64,000 bases of DNA, taken from contig NW_024067676.1 in the NCBI RefSeq assembly GCF_009389715.1, positions 1,493,501 to 1,557,500 of the forward strand, read 5' to 3'. The notes under the pieces were generated by a model. That model was given only the letters and a program-made list of their open reading frames with translations. It was not told the DNA's origin and ran no database searches. Within the stretch, counting starts at the first letter, position 1. Every line of letters begins with the position of its first letter. A program made the position numbers and the translations under genes. This document shows positions 27,171 through 39,137 of this stretch, one piece after another. The DNA is from Phoenix dactylifera. Its lineage: Eukaryota; Streptophyta; Magnoliopsida; Arecales; Arecaceae.

Positions 27171-27171
<1 letters not shown>

Positions 27172-27208
<37 letters not shown>

Positions 27209-27316
27209 TCTTTGTGGCAGAAAGGTTATATTGCTCTCTCCTTTTTTTTCTTAATAATGCATGATAAAATGTTTCCCAAGTAACGCTGTGGACAGATTTT
27301 TATTTTATTTTATATT

Positions 27317-27373
<57 letters not shown>

Positions 27374-27419
27374 AGAAAAAGTAGAGAGAGAGAGAGAGAG
27401 AGAGAAAGAAGAAAAAGTA
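27172..27419. repeat. (AT)n and (AG)n microsatellites
   Basis: (AT)n spans about 27172-27205. A long (AG)n runs from about 27320 to 27369, followed by a second AG run and two copies of 'agaaagaagaaaaagtag'. The Glu/Arg-rich ORF here is just the repeat. Confidence 0.95.
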
Positions 27420-28343
27420 GTCCTTATCTTTCTTTCTATTGGCTGAAAGCTTCTATTCTATGCTTCCTTCTTGCAACCTACCAAATCAACGTTTTTCTTT
27501 TTTTTTCATTCTAAATCAACTCTTTTCTTTTTTTCTTTTTTTTAATTTATATGTATGTAACTCCAGGATTAGCAGGTCTCAGATTTAGTTGTCTAAATTT
27601 TACAGCCCTATGACATGTTATTAACATGACCTCCAAACACAGAACCACTATTCCTTGATTAAAGTTGAATTTTCTTCATTCTTATAACGGTTATTTCTAT
27701 TAGTGAACCCTTTTTTCCCTTCTTTTTAATGTGTGATGCGAATTCCATGTGCATATGGACTGTATATATTAAGGCGGTCCAACGTACAGCCTGAAATAAC
27801 CTTTACCCTTAGCTTCTATCTTTTTTTAAAAAAAAGAAAGTAGAAGAAGAATTCTTCCACCACACATCCATTTGTAACATGACACTACTGAAGTCCTATC
27901 TTAACTGTTCATGCCTATTCAAAAAATCTACACAGGAATGTTTTTATAGCAATTTCCTTCTTTCCCCAACAATTTTGATGAGTAGAGTTAGTATTTTGGT
28001 GTGATACTCTAATCAATGTTACTGCAAATCTTTATCTATACATTCTAAATATTCTTTTTGAAATCTCACAGTATTTGTTGTTAGCTCTGTCTTTGAGAAA
28101 AGACACTAATATCGTAAGATGTTGGTGCAATGTTGGTAGTGTTTTAACTCTTTTATAGCTTCATTTATCCACACAACAAAAAGAAAGGGCTGTTGCCAAA
28201 TGACTACAGAATCCATTTTAATTTTGCGTGGTTTTTGCTTCTTGCCTCAGTTCTAGCCCTTCTTTCTTGATACTTTTCCTCTTAAGATTTATATATGGAC
28301 AGATAATCTTGCTTACTAAAAGAATAAACTATTAACAATTCTT
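27420..28343. other. intergenic, nothing recognised
   Basis: The DNA is T-rich and unremarkable. The last ten bases (28334-28343, aacaattctt) look like the left target-site copy of the LINE that follows. Confidence 0.45.
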
Positions 28344-28836
28344 CTTAATGTTACAATAGCGATCTCATCCGGAAGGACTGGGGATATCTTGGGCTCTCAC
28401 ATCGCCGAAATTTACTCTTATCTCATGAAAGCCTCCACCCTCTAGCTATCTCAAGGTGAACTTCGATGGTAGTGTGTCGACAAGTGGAAATAGAGGAGGA
28501 ATCAGTGTTATGATTAGGAATCATAACTCCAAGCTGATTGCTGTTAGAGGACTTCACACTTGTGACATTATAGTTATAGGAGCAAAGCTTAGGACAGCAT
28601 GGGAGGGTATCACCTTCGTGAAGAATATTCTAGGTATATCCAAAAGTTGGAGAGAGATTGTGGTTCATTTCAAGCTGCTCATGTGTATCGGAAGGTGAAC
28701 AGAGTGGCAAACTGGATTGTCTCCTTCACTGCCTATCATTTTGGAGAGGTACATGATCTGATGCCCCCCCTCTCTTTCTCGACTCTGATTGTACTCATGC
28801 TAAAATGGTGTGAGTAGCCATTGTACAAAAAAAAAA
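28344..28836 (+). mobile_element. 5'-truncated LINE, RNase H domain with internal deletion
   Basis: The plus frame has YLKVNFDGSVSTSGNRGGIS followed by VMIRNHNSKLIAV, the first strand and catalytic Asp of an L1-type RNase H, then AKLRTAWEGI. After ILGIS the central part (LEGDS...HPLL) is deleted, and the frame shifts to RDCGSFQAAHVYRKVNRVAN. The 3' tail matches the tails at 31.7 and 40.7 kb and ends in poly-A (28827-28838). AACAATTCTT flanks both ends (28334-28343 and 28837-28846). Confidence 0.82.
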
Positions 28837-28846
28837 AACAATTCTT

Positions 28847-29488
28847 TTATGTAAAATCACTATTAGAGTACATGCTTGTAAAAATATATAATATCATTTT
28901 ACCATGGTCTTTTGAAAATATAAATATGTCATTGTCCCATTGAAATAAATGATGACAAAGAATGGTGGATAGCAAATTGCATGAGCCAAACATAATCATG
29001 AATAAAAAAATAACATATACTAAAAAAAACTTTCCTAAGGAAGGATAAATTTTGATCAGCCATTCATTACATGGGGAACCAAAGGATTGTTCATATTTGA
29101 AAAATCAATTAAGATTAAAAACAAGAACCCAAATATTTGTAATGGTTAGAAATATATGGTGAAACCTATTCCAACCCAAGTATCAACTAAAAAGATATAT
29201 GCGACCCTGTAAAAGACAAGCATGCGCCCTAAGAAAAGCCAAGTTCAAGGAAACCCCTTCACCAATAGATTTGAATTTATTTCAAGTAGCAAAATACAAT
29301 ATTTTCCATCAGTAAGCAAATGGATTTCCTAATGTACAACTTGTTAAACATTAATTCCGTAAGGCAACTTGCTGTTCAATTTAGCCTAGCCTAGGTGCAG
29401 ATCAAATCACCTCAGCGCATGACATCAATATACCATCCTTGTACACTTAACTTGTGGTGATGAATGAGCAATTCATTGCCTTGAATCA
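28847..29488. other. intergenic; 3' flank of the ethylene receptor gene
   Basis: The DNA is AT-rich with no gene or repeat. The right part should contain the receptor's 3' untranslated region. Confidence 0.45.
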
Positions 29489-29690
29489 TCACAAAATTGT
29501 TTCCACAAACCATAGGTTTTCACTTTGTGATGCTCCATCATGTAGATCATTTTCTTCCACACTTCTCTGGTATCGAAGCCTCGAGGGCACCAACCCATTC
29601 TCATCTTTAAAGAGTGCTCCAGCGCCAGAAATATCTTCATCTCCATTATTTGACCTACTCACTGTCATTATTTGTTGAAAATGAATAGAC
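29489..29690 (-). pseudogene. out-of-frame C-terminal tail of the ethylene receptor
   Basis: After about 29691 the receptor-like sequence continues in another frame: [19 protein letters not shown], then GAGALFKDENG and RLRYQRSV, to a stop at 29489. It is hydrophilic and looks like the tail of ERS1-type receptors that follows the kinase domain. One extra base at the AAT-CGT codons (29694-29689) would join it to the kinase frame and read SNPSIH at the junction. Confidence 0.65.
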
Positions 29691-32600
29691 GATTGCTCGA
29701 ACTTTCGCAGACGCCAAGTTTCACAATAAATGTTGCAGTGCAACCTTTCCCCACACCTTTGCTCTCAAGCCAGATGTGTCCTCCCATGAGATTTATGAAC
29801 CTAGATTGCACCAGTGAAAATGTGATACCAAAGTAACAAAATGCTGATGTATATACTGCAGGCATGGAAAATCTATGCTCTCGCAAATTCTTGATCATAA
29901 CTAGATTCTTAGAGGGCTCTGAAAATTCATGCAAGATGATTCTAGAGAATGAAAGAGTAACATAACACATCAAATTTTTCCTTTAAAAGGAAAAATTAAA
30001 CACATCAGATCACAATTAAAATAGCTACAAAATGTTGCTGGAATATTTTTTTGATTATACCTCTTGCAAATGGCAAGCCCAAGTCCGCTTCCACTACAAC
30101 CTTTGTTTGCTCCATTATGAGAGTGTGCAAATTTGGTAAAGAGGTGTGGTAAATCATGGGGACTGATTCCACAACCAGTATCCTTCACCTGCAGCATTTA
30201 AGTATTAGCATTTGAAGAAAAGGGATCTAAAGTTTGTCATCTTGAGATGGTTCTAACACAATAATATGCACTTAAAGATGACGTTTTTGTGGAAAAAGAA
30301 AATAAATTACTGCATGGATTTGAGGTTGGTCGATTCCTGGCATTAAGATCGGTTGTTGCATCAGTTAAAAAAATAAAAGCAGCTTTATAGAGAACTCTGC
30401 TCCTATCGTAGCTAGATATTGTATCCATTTCTTATCAAGACACCCTGGCCTATGTAAAAGCACCAATATATCAGAGCCGCATGATATAAATTAGCCGTGG
30501 TTAGGCAAGTTTCAGATGCTAGCAGACCTGCACACGCAAGTAGAAGTGCCCATGGCCAGCAATTGGATGACATTCAGGAGCTCGAGGGTCTCTTAGCGAG
30601 TCTGGTTTGGCAACAGAAGTTGTAATTGATATGTGGCCCTCCTTTGTAAACTTGACAGCATTAGCAGCAATATTTAAAATTGTTTGCAAAAGCCGCTTTT
30701 CATCACCAATGGCATACAAAGGCAAGTCAGGTGCCAGTGCAACCAATACCAAGAGCTGCTTTACAGCTGCTATCGGTTTGATCAAGTTAACGGCCTACAA
30801 ATCAAAGCAACAATTTGATCAGGTAAACAGAAAAACTTACAAATGAATATACTGACAAAACCAAAAAAAAAAAATATTACCTCCCTGAAAACAGAATGAA
30901 GATTGAAAGTTGCACTCTCCAACTCGAGGCTCCCATCCTCAAGCTTAGAAAGATCTAAAACATCATTGATGAGTGTTGCTAGAAGGTTGCTACTCTTTAA
31001 TACAGTTTCCACCATCGAGCGCTGCTCTGGAGTTAGCTTGGTTTCCAGAAGCAAGGATGACAGAGCAACAATTGCATGCATTGGAGTCCGCATTTCATGA
31101 TTCATGACCGCTATAAAATCCTTGCGAGCGCGAATCACCTTTTCCGCCTCCTGACGAGCTAAATCTAGAGCAACATTTTGCTCCATGAGTTGATTGCGTG
31201 CCCGCATAGACTCTTCCAAAATGGCAGCATGAGAAAGCGCAACTGCTACCTGAGTTATAACATATGCACTCAAATCAGTGACTGCAAAAGAAGTCAAAGG
31301 CTCAAAAAACAATCATGAAAATCAAGAAAAAAGAAAAGCAGAGATGTTAGAGAAGGAATAAGGAAAGTATTTGTAATTTAATAAACACCAACAAATTACC
31401 TTCCAGAATAAGGTTGATGCTTTGCCACAATTACAGCTTGCTAATTGCTGAGTTTTTTTTCGAACATTTTTTTTTTAAAAAAATCATTCAATTTATAGTG
31501 GATGAAATATCTGAAAGATGGGGGAAAGGCTTATTAATAGCAAAAGAAGTTACCAGAAGAATCCAGTAACTTTATTGATTCAGTAAAACATTTACAAGAA
31601 CAAGCTTCATAGAAAGTCAATTCACTAGAGTGTTGAGGTGGTCCCGCCTGCTCTACTCACTTCGGATTGCTCGGGGTGCACTCATGCTCGACTAGTGTGA
31701 GGTGCCAGTTTATCGGAAAAAAAAAGAAAGTCAATTCACTCACAATTTCAGCTACCTAGGTTTAGTGAAAATACAAGAGTCCACTGCTTTTCACTTTATT
31801 TGTTTTGGGTGGGTCTTGGTATCGAGTTTTTGATTATAATAAACTGCTAGCAGTAACTCAATTTTGTATGCCATGCTAGAACAATACCCTTCTTGCTTAA
31901 AAGTAAATAAATCTGATAAAAATCTAAGTAAAATTAAACACAAAAAGATGGAGAGAGAACATGATAAGATGATGTGGGGAGAACAAGAAGGGAGAGACAA
32001 TGGTCTGTCACACATGGCAGCTGTCTCTTCTATTTTTTTTATTATGATTATTCATGTTGTTTGCACAGAAGACAGCCCTTTTATGGGGAAACAACTGGTA
32101 CAGGGCTTGCATACAACAAACCCAAATGCAGATGTTTGAAGCCCTCAAATATCCTGCATTCCTGCTCAAGTTAGAGCGTATAAATTGTATCGATCAAGTT
32201 TGCAATGACACAACCAGAATTTTCCTTCACACATTCTTCAATTAACATATCCACTAATAATTTTTGAACTGGAAATATGGTGCAACTTGTTCACAGTTTT
32301 CCTTTGAATGGCATGATAATTTACTTCATTATATGATGATCTTTCACAGAATATTGAAACTGTTTCAGAATATAGTTTCACATGATCTTGCATAGAAAAC
32401 TTCATTGAAACAAGTTTTTTTTACACATATCTGAGTGACAGCTACATATCAAACTTCATCAACAACAATACATAGTGGCAGATCTTCAGCAATGGAGGGA
32501 TCCAACCATGAGTCCCTAAGTTTGAAACAATGATGCAGAATGCAGTCAGGCCCCAAACACCTAGTTTTTTTTTAAAATGAGAGAAACAAACCAATTTTGC

Positions 32601-35456
32601 ATTTATAAACCCCTTGGCCCAAAACAATCAAATCAGAACAAGCTCAGATCAGCAATAACATGCACATCACACTAGCTTTATTCGACTCCAGAAATTTTTT
32701 CCTCTTCAACACAGATCTAACAAAAGCAGCAGGAACAAAAGATAAAAGGAAACATTGCAAAATGATTTCAGGGCAATTCAGCTACTATCCCCAAAATATA
32801 AAGTAAAACCAGTAAAAAAGTATTCAAGAAAAGTGAAGAACATGAGATCATTCCAAGGTATTCCAATATCAACCAGTGACTCAAGGTCTCATACTCATGC
32901 ATTAAAGTATTGCGTTATGCCAATGCCAATGTAACGAGATATGGGCATGGTACGACAGCAGTACTTCTATGCAGTGTATCAAACTATGCCGGTCTGTACT
33001 GATTTAAGGATCGCCAAACCGGTACTAGCAGGCGTACTGGTCGGCCACTAAACCAGTTTGAACCGGTACCACTGGTTCGGTCTCCAAAAGCCAAAAAAAA
33101 ATTTGGCCTAGCCGGTATGAGCTAGTACCAGCCGGTACATGCCGGTTCGGACCGGTACGAGCCAGTACAATTTTTTAACGCCGGACCAGACCGATTCAAT
33201 ACGGGCTAAACCGGCCAGTATGGGCCGGTTCAACATTCCTTGTACTGATCCATGCAGGGTGTGTGATGGGCCCATGTTGTTTGCCACAAGCTTTGGCATG
33301 TGATTGGGAATGTGACCAACATGGCCCAGCCACTTAGCACAGCATGAAATGTAATATTTTCATCCTTTAACCTTTTTGAACCCTTAAAAGCACATAAGTA
33401 ATGTAAACTTAGCTTACCACCTTTGGAACATATATCTGTAATAAAAGTTATAAAGCCCTTACAGTAGGCAAATGCGTTTTTCTTAGTTGAGGTCTCATTG
33501 ATGCAAGTGATAAGGAATGTGGAGGGGATCACATGTATTTAGTGCGTGAATTATCTTGAAAAGGTCCTCAGTTAAAGAGTTCAGCAACACCTAGTCAAAT
33601 GCTGCCACCAGAAAAAGGTCATGCATGTAAACCAAATCCAACCCTATTAAACTCAGATGCATTACCAAACATTTTCCAAAGAACTATTTTGACAATCTAA
33701 GCCTAGCCAGAATGGGATTCGATGAACAACGACTAGAGTTGACATCTATTTAGAAAAAAAAAGTGAGATGTGGTGGTAGCACCAAGAACAAAAATTATAT
33801 GGCAAGCAACAGCTGGAAAGAATTTAAAATCCAGAGTGATCTCCAGAAAGTGTTCCCTAGGATCTTCAATCTGAATGTAACATAGAAAGATTATTGAATG
33901 GCATACAATGGAGGGCATGTCCATTCAGATTTTCAGGAGGAAATTGAATGACAAGGAGTTTGCTAAAACTTGCTGCCTAATGCAATTGGATTCTTGCAAG
34001 ATTGACAATGAACTTGAACATGTGAGATGCTCGAAATAAGAAATCCGTGATCTTTTTCCTACAAGGTTGTACTATAAGCATCTCATTGGCTTATGGGTTT
34101 GTTGTCACCAGCCAAATTTGGAAACAAATCCTTTCTGTGGCTTATATTGGAAGTATTCCAACTAGAATGTATCTGAAGTGCATCTCTTCTACGTAACATG
34201 GGTTCTCTTAGTAAAAACAGATGAAATTGCTTTACATTTTATGTAGTCAAATGAGTTCGTGAGACCCTTTGGTGCAAGTTCCTTCCAAGGCCAACCTTCA
34301 AGTTCTCATAAAATATCTTTCTCCAAGTTCCAGCATTATCAAATAAAGACACTTAAACTTTATTAGGTGCTCATTTCCATACCGAGTAGTAGATTTGACT
34401 AAATGCAATTAGAGACTACATGCATTATCGCTTTCATCAAAGTTAACACCATAGCAATTAACCATATTGAGATACTAGTAAAATAACAACTATTTTTTGA
34501 AAAAAAAAAGACAAATGATAGTTTATTGGAGAAAATGGAAAACAGGAGTTGATGATAACCTGATCAGCAACCACCTCGACAAGCTCCAGTTCATGGACAT
34601 GCCACTTTCTTGCACTATCCGATGGGAGTATCAAAACCATTATTGCGTAGCTCTTTGCAGATAGCTCAGGCCAATCATTTATTTGGAAATTTGAAAGATG
34701 CAACAGTGGCACTCGGACAGCAACAACTTCTGGTGGCATATATCTTCCTGTGACCCTTGCTAGTGGACACGCATGCAGAATCCTTCTTGCACGATTACTA
34801 CTGAAAACTTGATTGACAATAGGTAGATTAATAGAGATGACGGATCCAAGAGGTAATTGGTGGTTTAGAGTGAGAGAAAGCTGAAGATTTAAACCATTAC
34901 GGGATGGCATCCACAGTGCGCAATCTGCCAAATCTAAAGTCTTCCCTAGCTCGACAAGCGTAGTTTCCAATATAGTATGCTTGTCAAGTGTGCTTCTGAT
35001 TTCATGCGTCAGCATTCGGACATGCCTTCCTGTCTCTTCCTGTGTTCTTATAAGGCCCATCTCCCTATCAAGCTCCTCAGCCTTATGCTTCAGGAAAAGC
35101 TCCCTTGTTTTCACACTCAACAGATCAGGAATTATATGCACAAGCATCAACGCAGTTCCACAGGACACAACAGCGGTCGACACTTTTGCCATTGTCATCA
35201 CCAAAGCAAGTGTTTTCGAATGCATTGTGAAAGTCCATAAATTAATTAAGTGGGTTGCTCCACAAAGAACAATGAAAGCACCAAACTGTATCAACACCCA
35301 CCGATATGGGAAGAATGAAGACTTCTTCACAAAATAAATGAGCTCGAGAGGTATAGAGAAATAGGCAAGCGCTATAAAGAAGTCCGATATATACTGATAC
35401 TTCACCAGAAGCTCATCTGCAGGCCATTGAGGCTCAATGCAGTCACAGCCCTCCAT
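29668..35456 (-). CDS. ERS1: ethylene receptor, ERS1 type (subfamily I), with a frameshifted end
   Basis: This ER-membrane ethylene receptor would signal through CTR1. Exons are 35456-34560, 31249-30881, 30794-30528, 30188-30061 and 29800-29668, all GT-AG and in phase, giving 597 residues to the first stop. MEGCDC supplies the Cys4/Cys6 pair that links dimers. Three membrane helices lie within about 20-115 and keep Asp25, Tyr32, Cys65 and His69, the last two being copper ligands for ethylene binding. A GAF domain spans about 157-305. The kinase part has all boxes: His350 in [16 protein letters not shown] (about 463), DTGCGI (514-519) and GSGLGL. There is no receiver domain, hence ERS and not ETR. 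The frame stops at 29668, but receptor-like sequence continues in another frame to 29489, so a 1-base deletion near 29691 is likely. Intron 1 is 3.3 kb and holds a LINE tail. Confidence 0.93.
31627..31724 (+). mobile_element. 98-bp LINE 3' tail with perfect target-site duplication
   Basis: A short fragment ends in poly-A (31716-31725) and matches the 3' tails of the other LINE copies ('gtgcactcatgctcgactagtgtgagg'). It is flanked by AGAAAGTCAATTCACT at 31611-31626 and again at 31725-31740, an exact 16-bp duplication. It lies in intron 1 of the ethylene receptor gene. Confidence 0.9.
32985..33240. repeat. CCGGTAC-rich repeat
   Basis: About fifteen copies of CCGGT, ACCGG or close variants occur in about 250 bp, arranged as short palindromes ('ccggtacatgccggttcggaccggtacgagcc'). 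The elements near 13.7, 54.2 and 60.6 kb have related words. It is in intron 1 of the ethylene receptor gene. Confidence 0.75.
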
Positions 35457-36480
35457 CTCCCAGCAGCCGCCACATTCCTTTAAGCGATAAGAAAAAACAA
35501 TCGTTAGCCAAACATACCACCTATATAGAAATCCAACTTTTGAAATTGGATATTTCACATGGCATTTTTTTTCAATGTAACAAAGACAAGATTTTTCCCA
35601 AGCAAGCAGACTCCACAGGAACGCAAACTCCCAAGCAGCAACTTAATTAAGCAAAGTTCTGATACACAAAAATAAAATCTAATACAAATAAAAATCTGTG
35701 ATAGATGCCAGATAAGTAACTTGCTGAGCATCGATTCCAAAAGTTAATATCATGTGCCATGACTCCATTAAAGGACCACAATGAAAAGAGAGATGAAGGG
35801 AAAAACAAAAGAATCTTGCTTTCATCCGCTCCATCGACAGGGCATCCTATAACGAACCCCAGGGAACTATCACATGGAGCATTTACTGCACAACATCATT
35901 CCAAAATCCCAAAGACCACGGAAAACTACAACCATTCAAGCCTAAACGCCTGAACTAATATTCAGCGATTCCAAAATGCCCATTCTACCTCTCCAATCCC
36001 CTTCAATGACAGGGGTCACAAATCCATTGGTTGGAACCCCTAGACCGCAAAATGTCAATCCAACTGCCCTTCCCCTACACCCCTAGACCGCAGCATCAAA
36101 TCCAACACCCCAACCCCCAAACACAGAAAACAAAATTCCAACTCAACCCGATCAAAGACAGAAAACGCACCAAATCAAGAACAAGAAACGACAAGAAAAC
36201 GAGCTCCGGCGAGCTGATTAACGGGTGACTTACAACTGAAACTATGAAAGCGGAGGGCTCCTCGAGATTACGATCGGAGATCGTCGCCTCGCCTTCACAC
36301 GACTCCTTCTGAGAGCAGCAGGAAAAGAGACTCGACTCGAATAAAGGCCATGCGAGAGAGAGGACAGGAGTAGGAGGCTATTTCTTTTCCCGATTCTCTT
36401 TAGTTCACACTTCACGGTCGGATACCGACCGCTTTCCATTTTCAGAACCCGGGGGCGTAGGAGAATATATACGTATGACG
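35457..36480 (-). promoter_or_regulatory. receptor leader with intron, and TATA box
   Basis: The ATG at 35456 is preceded by a plausible acceptor (cttaaag, about 35481-35487). A donor (tcagtt|gtaagt) lies at about 36236, so a roughly 750-bp leader intron is likely, as in other receptors of this family. The first exon would be 36237 to about 36440. A TATATATT element lies at 36464-36471 on the minus strand. Confidence 0.55.
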
Positions 36481-37245
36481 CATTTCGCACGAGCGGATGC
36501 GGTGGCGTCTACGAGCAAAACGGACGGCGGATCAGGTTTTTTTTTTTTTTTTTTTTTTTGCTAAAGACGGCGGATCAGGTTTTCGCAGAGAAGTTTTTAT
36601 GGGTTTGTTCGGAGGATAGGTTGACCATGGTCCGGAGAACGACACGAAGTGGAGAACATGCGGCTCCTGTCTGCGTAGTTTAAAATAAAGATCTTTATAT
36701 CGTAAACAGGAAAAAGATAATTGCGATTCTTTTTAAGATTCTAAGTTTTAAAATCTTAAATTTCATTTTGTAAATAGAGTTAAAAAAGGCTCGCCCGACC
36801 GCGGCTAGATTTTGTCCGCCGTTCTTCACGCCGGCTTGCCGGGTTCAATGAATGGAAGGAAGTACGGTTAATAGGGCACCCTACAGTTGAGAACCCAGAA
36901 CCCGGGGGGATACGTCTACGACTTGCTCTCCTGCTCACGTGGGCTCGCACTCCACCACACACGTGGTATCCAACTGCAACCGCTACGTCATCGCTTACAT
37001 CATCCATGAATACGTGGAGGGTGTTGAAATGGGTGTGGGAAATTTGGTGCAGTTGGCATGCTCCGTATCTGAGCTAAGTCCACTTGTCCCATAGGCAGCG
37101 TTTTGGTGGACCAGCAAGGCCGGATAGATCGAGCTCCAGATGCATGCACTCAACTGCCTCGTGTACTTACCGTAGAGTATGATGATGTGAGATGCTAAGA
37201 CAAGTGGCCTTTATTATTTGCACAACAAGAATATATTAAATATAT
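36481..37245. other. intergenic, partly GC-rich
   Basis: A T run lies at 36538-36559, and 'cggcggatcaggttttcgcag' repeats near 36525-36590, so the T run looks inserted within a short duplication. The 36780-37010 block is GC-rich without a recognisable gene. Confidence 0.45.
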
Positions 37246-37249
37246 CGGG

Positions 37250-37670
37250 GCCTCCATTTTCCAGCTTTTTGAGAATAAACTTAGATGGCACCACTGATGA
37301 TAAAAATATGGACATTTAGTAGCCATATTTGTAAGCATGGACCTTGGACCTAGATTTATTGCGGCAGAGGATAGCCATATCTATGGTATCTCTATCCTCC
37401 AAGTGGAGCCGAAAGCTACTAAAAAAGCATCATCTACACAAGGTTCATCTTAGGAGCAGACTATATTCATCCCGAAGAAAATTGCCACAGTAATTAGATG
37501 GACCAAGAGGTGGTATGAAACGACCAATGAGCATCCGTTGCTGTAAGATATTTACGGCCTGAAGAAGAATTGTATTGCCTTCCGAATCACTTGTATATTG
37601 AGAGATGAATATGGTAACGATTTAGCTGCCTTCTATGGTACTCTAGAACAATTACAAAATTATTTTCTTC
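37250..37670 (+). mobile_element. decayed LINE RNase H fragment
   Basis: The plus strand shows 'LRINLDGT' near 37270, as in the RNase H start VNFDGS. From 37498 it shows WTKRWYETTNEHPLL, then DIYGLKKN and RITCILRD, matching the HPLLRDI...HIYREAN order of the other copies. Stops break the middle. Confidence 0.6.
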
Positions 37671-38117
37671 TTCTAGTGCTACTTTTTATTTTTTTTTAAT
37701 TTTTTTAAAGATGAGCCCATCCTTAAGCTCTACGACGCATCTGATCTATCAAAAATAATATATATATATATATATATATATATTGAGAATAAAGAAGCAA
37801 CTTGTCCAATCATGGACCATTGTCGGAAATTGATATGATAGGATGCATGGAAGGAGGTGGAGTCTGGTGACTAGTTCGTTAGTTTGCTGCTATTAATACC
37901 AGAACATGTATCCATGGACTTGGAGTTGGTAAAAAAAAAGGGGGCATGTGCCACGAGATGATTGATATAATTTGAGAATTGATATGATAAAGAGGGTTCT
38001 TTGATGTTAATTTGGCAAGCCAAGTAATAGTTTGAGGAGCATTTAATGTATACTTAATAACACCCCGAAGCATTATCTATGGATTAGGAAATTAGATGTT
38101 TTATTAATTAACTAAGG

Positions 38118-38640
38118 TTTTTTTTTTTTTTTTAGTATATCGGCGCCTCACATACATCGAGTGCGAGTGCAGCCCATAAAATCAGACAGAAAGAAAAAAT
38201 ACATTGAAGATGGCACCAAGGCATGAGTATCTCAAACAAAGTCTCCAAAGTAGTAAGCCACAAAAGATGTCACTCAGTCCACCACACTGTTAACCTCTCG
38301 AAAGATATAGATAATCTGGTGAGAGACGCACTCCTCCAAAAGGCTGTGGATATCGTGTATCAGTCGCAACCCACCTGCCATACGGCCCGACTCTTGGACC
38401 CACTCGATCACTGTAGCTGAGTCTTCCTCCAGTATAACACGATCTGCGCTCAACACTCTTCTCGCATAGGAAACACCCTTCCACGCGGCCCTGATCTCGG
38501 CGCTGAGCACAGACTGATCGAAAATCCGTCGACCCCCAGTTGCCACAAATTTAGCCTTCTGGTCCCTAATAACAAATCCAACACCATACCATCCATCCTC
38601 CTTGATGCTACTGCCGAATTTTACCTTGAGAAAATCAGTG
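38118..38640 (-). mobile_element. 5'-truncated LINE with RNase H domain
   Basis: A T run (38118-38133) is the element's poly-A tail on the minus strand. Minus-strand reading gives a nearly open RNase H: GYGVGFVIRD-like start, AEIRAAWKGVSYARRVL, VILEEDSATVIEWVQ and IYIFREVNSVVD. The tail has 'gggctgcactcgcactcga.gta.gtgagg', shared with the other copies. Confidence 0.85.
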
Positions 38641-38699
38641 GGGCTCTCAGGAAACGAGCACAGTCCTGAGTGCTACAAGAACAAAGTAAGAGCTCCAGA

Positions 38700-39137
38700 T
38701 TTCTCTAGTCAATCCAAGGGACGATGACGCGGTGACTCCTTGGCATTTGATCTCTCCATTATTCAGCTTTATGGAAGGCGGCAGCATCGAAAGAAAGTGA
38801 CGATTTTTTTCATGGATCACCATGAAAGGAAAGATGCAAACGAAGGATGTCATGGGGAAGAAAGGTTGACGTACCGGAAGGCTGTGTTCTTTGCAACTAC
38901 CCGAAGGAAACGGCTTATCTCAAGATGAACTACAAACCTACTAGGAGAATTTGGAAGTGGTTCAAACCCTACGTGATAGTTGAAGGTCAAGCTCCCTCCA
39001 ATGTGGACAGGGGACTGCATGGAGGAGAAGAATTGTTCCTAAAAGCTTAGAGGGGTGGCTGGAATCAACTGGTTCTGGTTGTTTATTGGTTCATTATGAG
39101 AGAAAGAAACTGTACCTTCCTCCATAAAAAAAAAAGA
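38700..39137 (+). mobile_element. LINE fragment with zf-RVT-like motif
   Basis: The plus frame from 38847 reads PEGCVLCNYPKETA and, further on, RRIWKWF. This is the start and end of the zinc-binding region of plant LINE reverse transcriptases (CVLC...ET..HL...C.....IW), with the central His/Cys part lost. The segment ends in poly-A (39126-39137). Its orientation is opposite to the neighbour at 38118-38640. Confidence 0.6.

Noticed and set aside
29620-29700. A small intron instead of a frameshift in the last ethylene receptor exon
   Set aside because: The only GT...AG pair that restores the frame would give an intron of about 51 bases, below the usual plant minimum.
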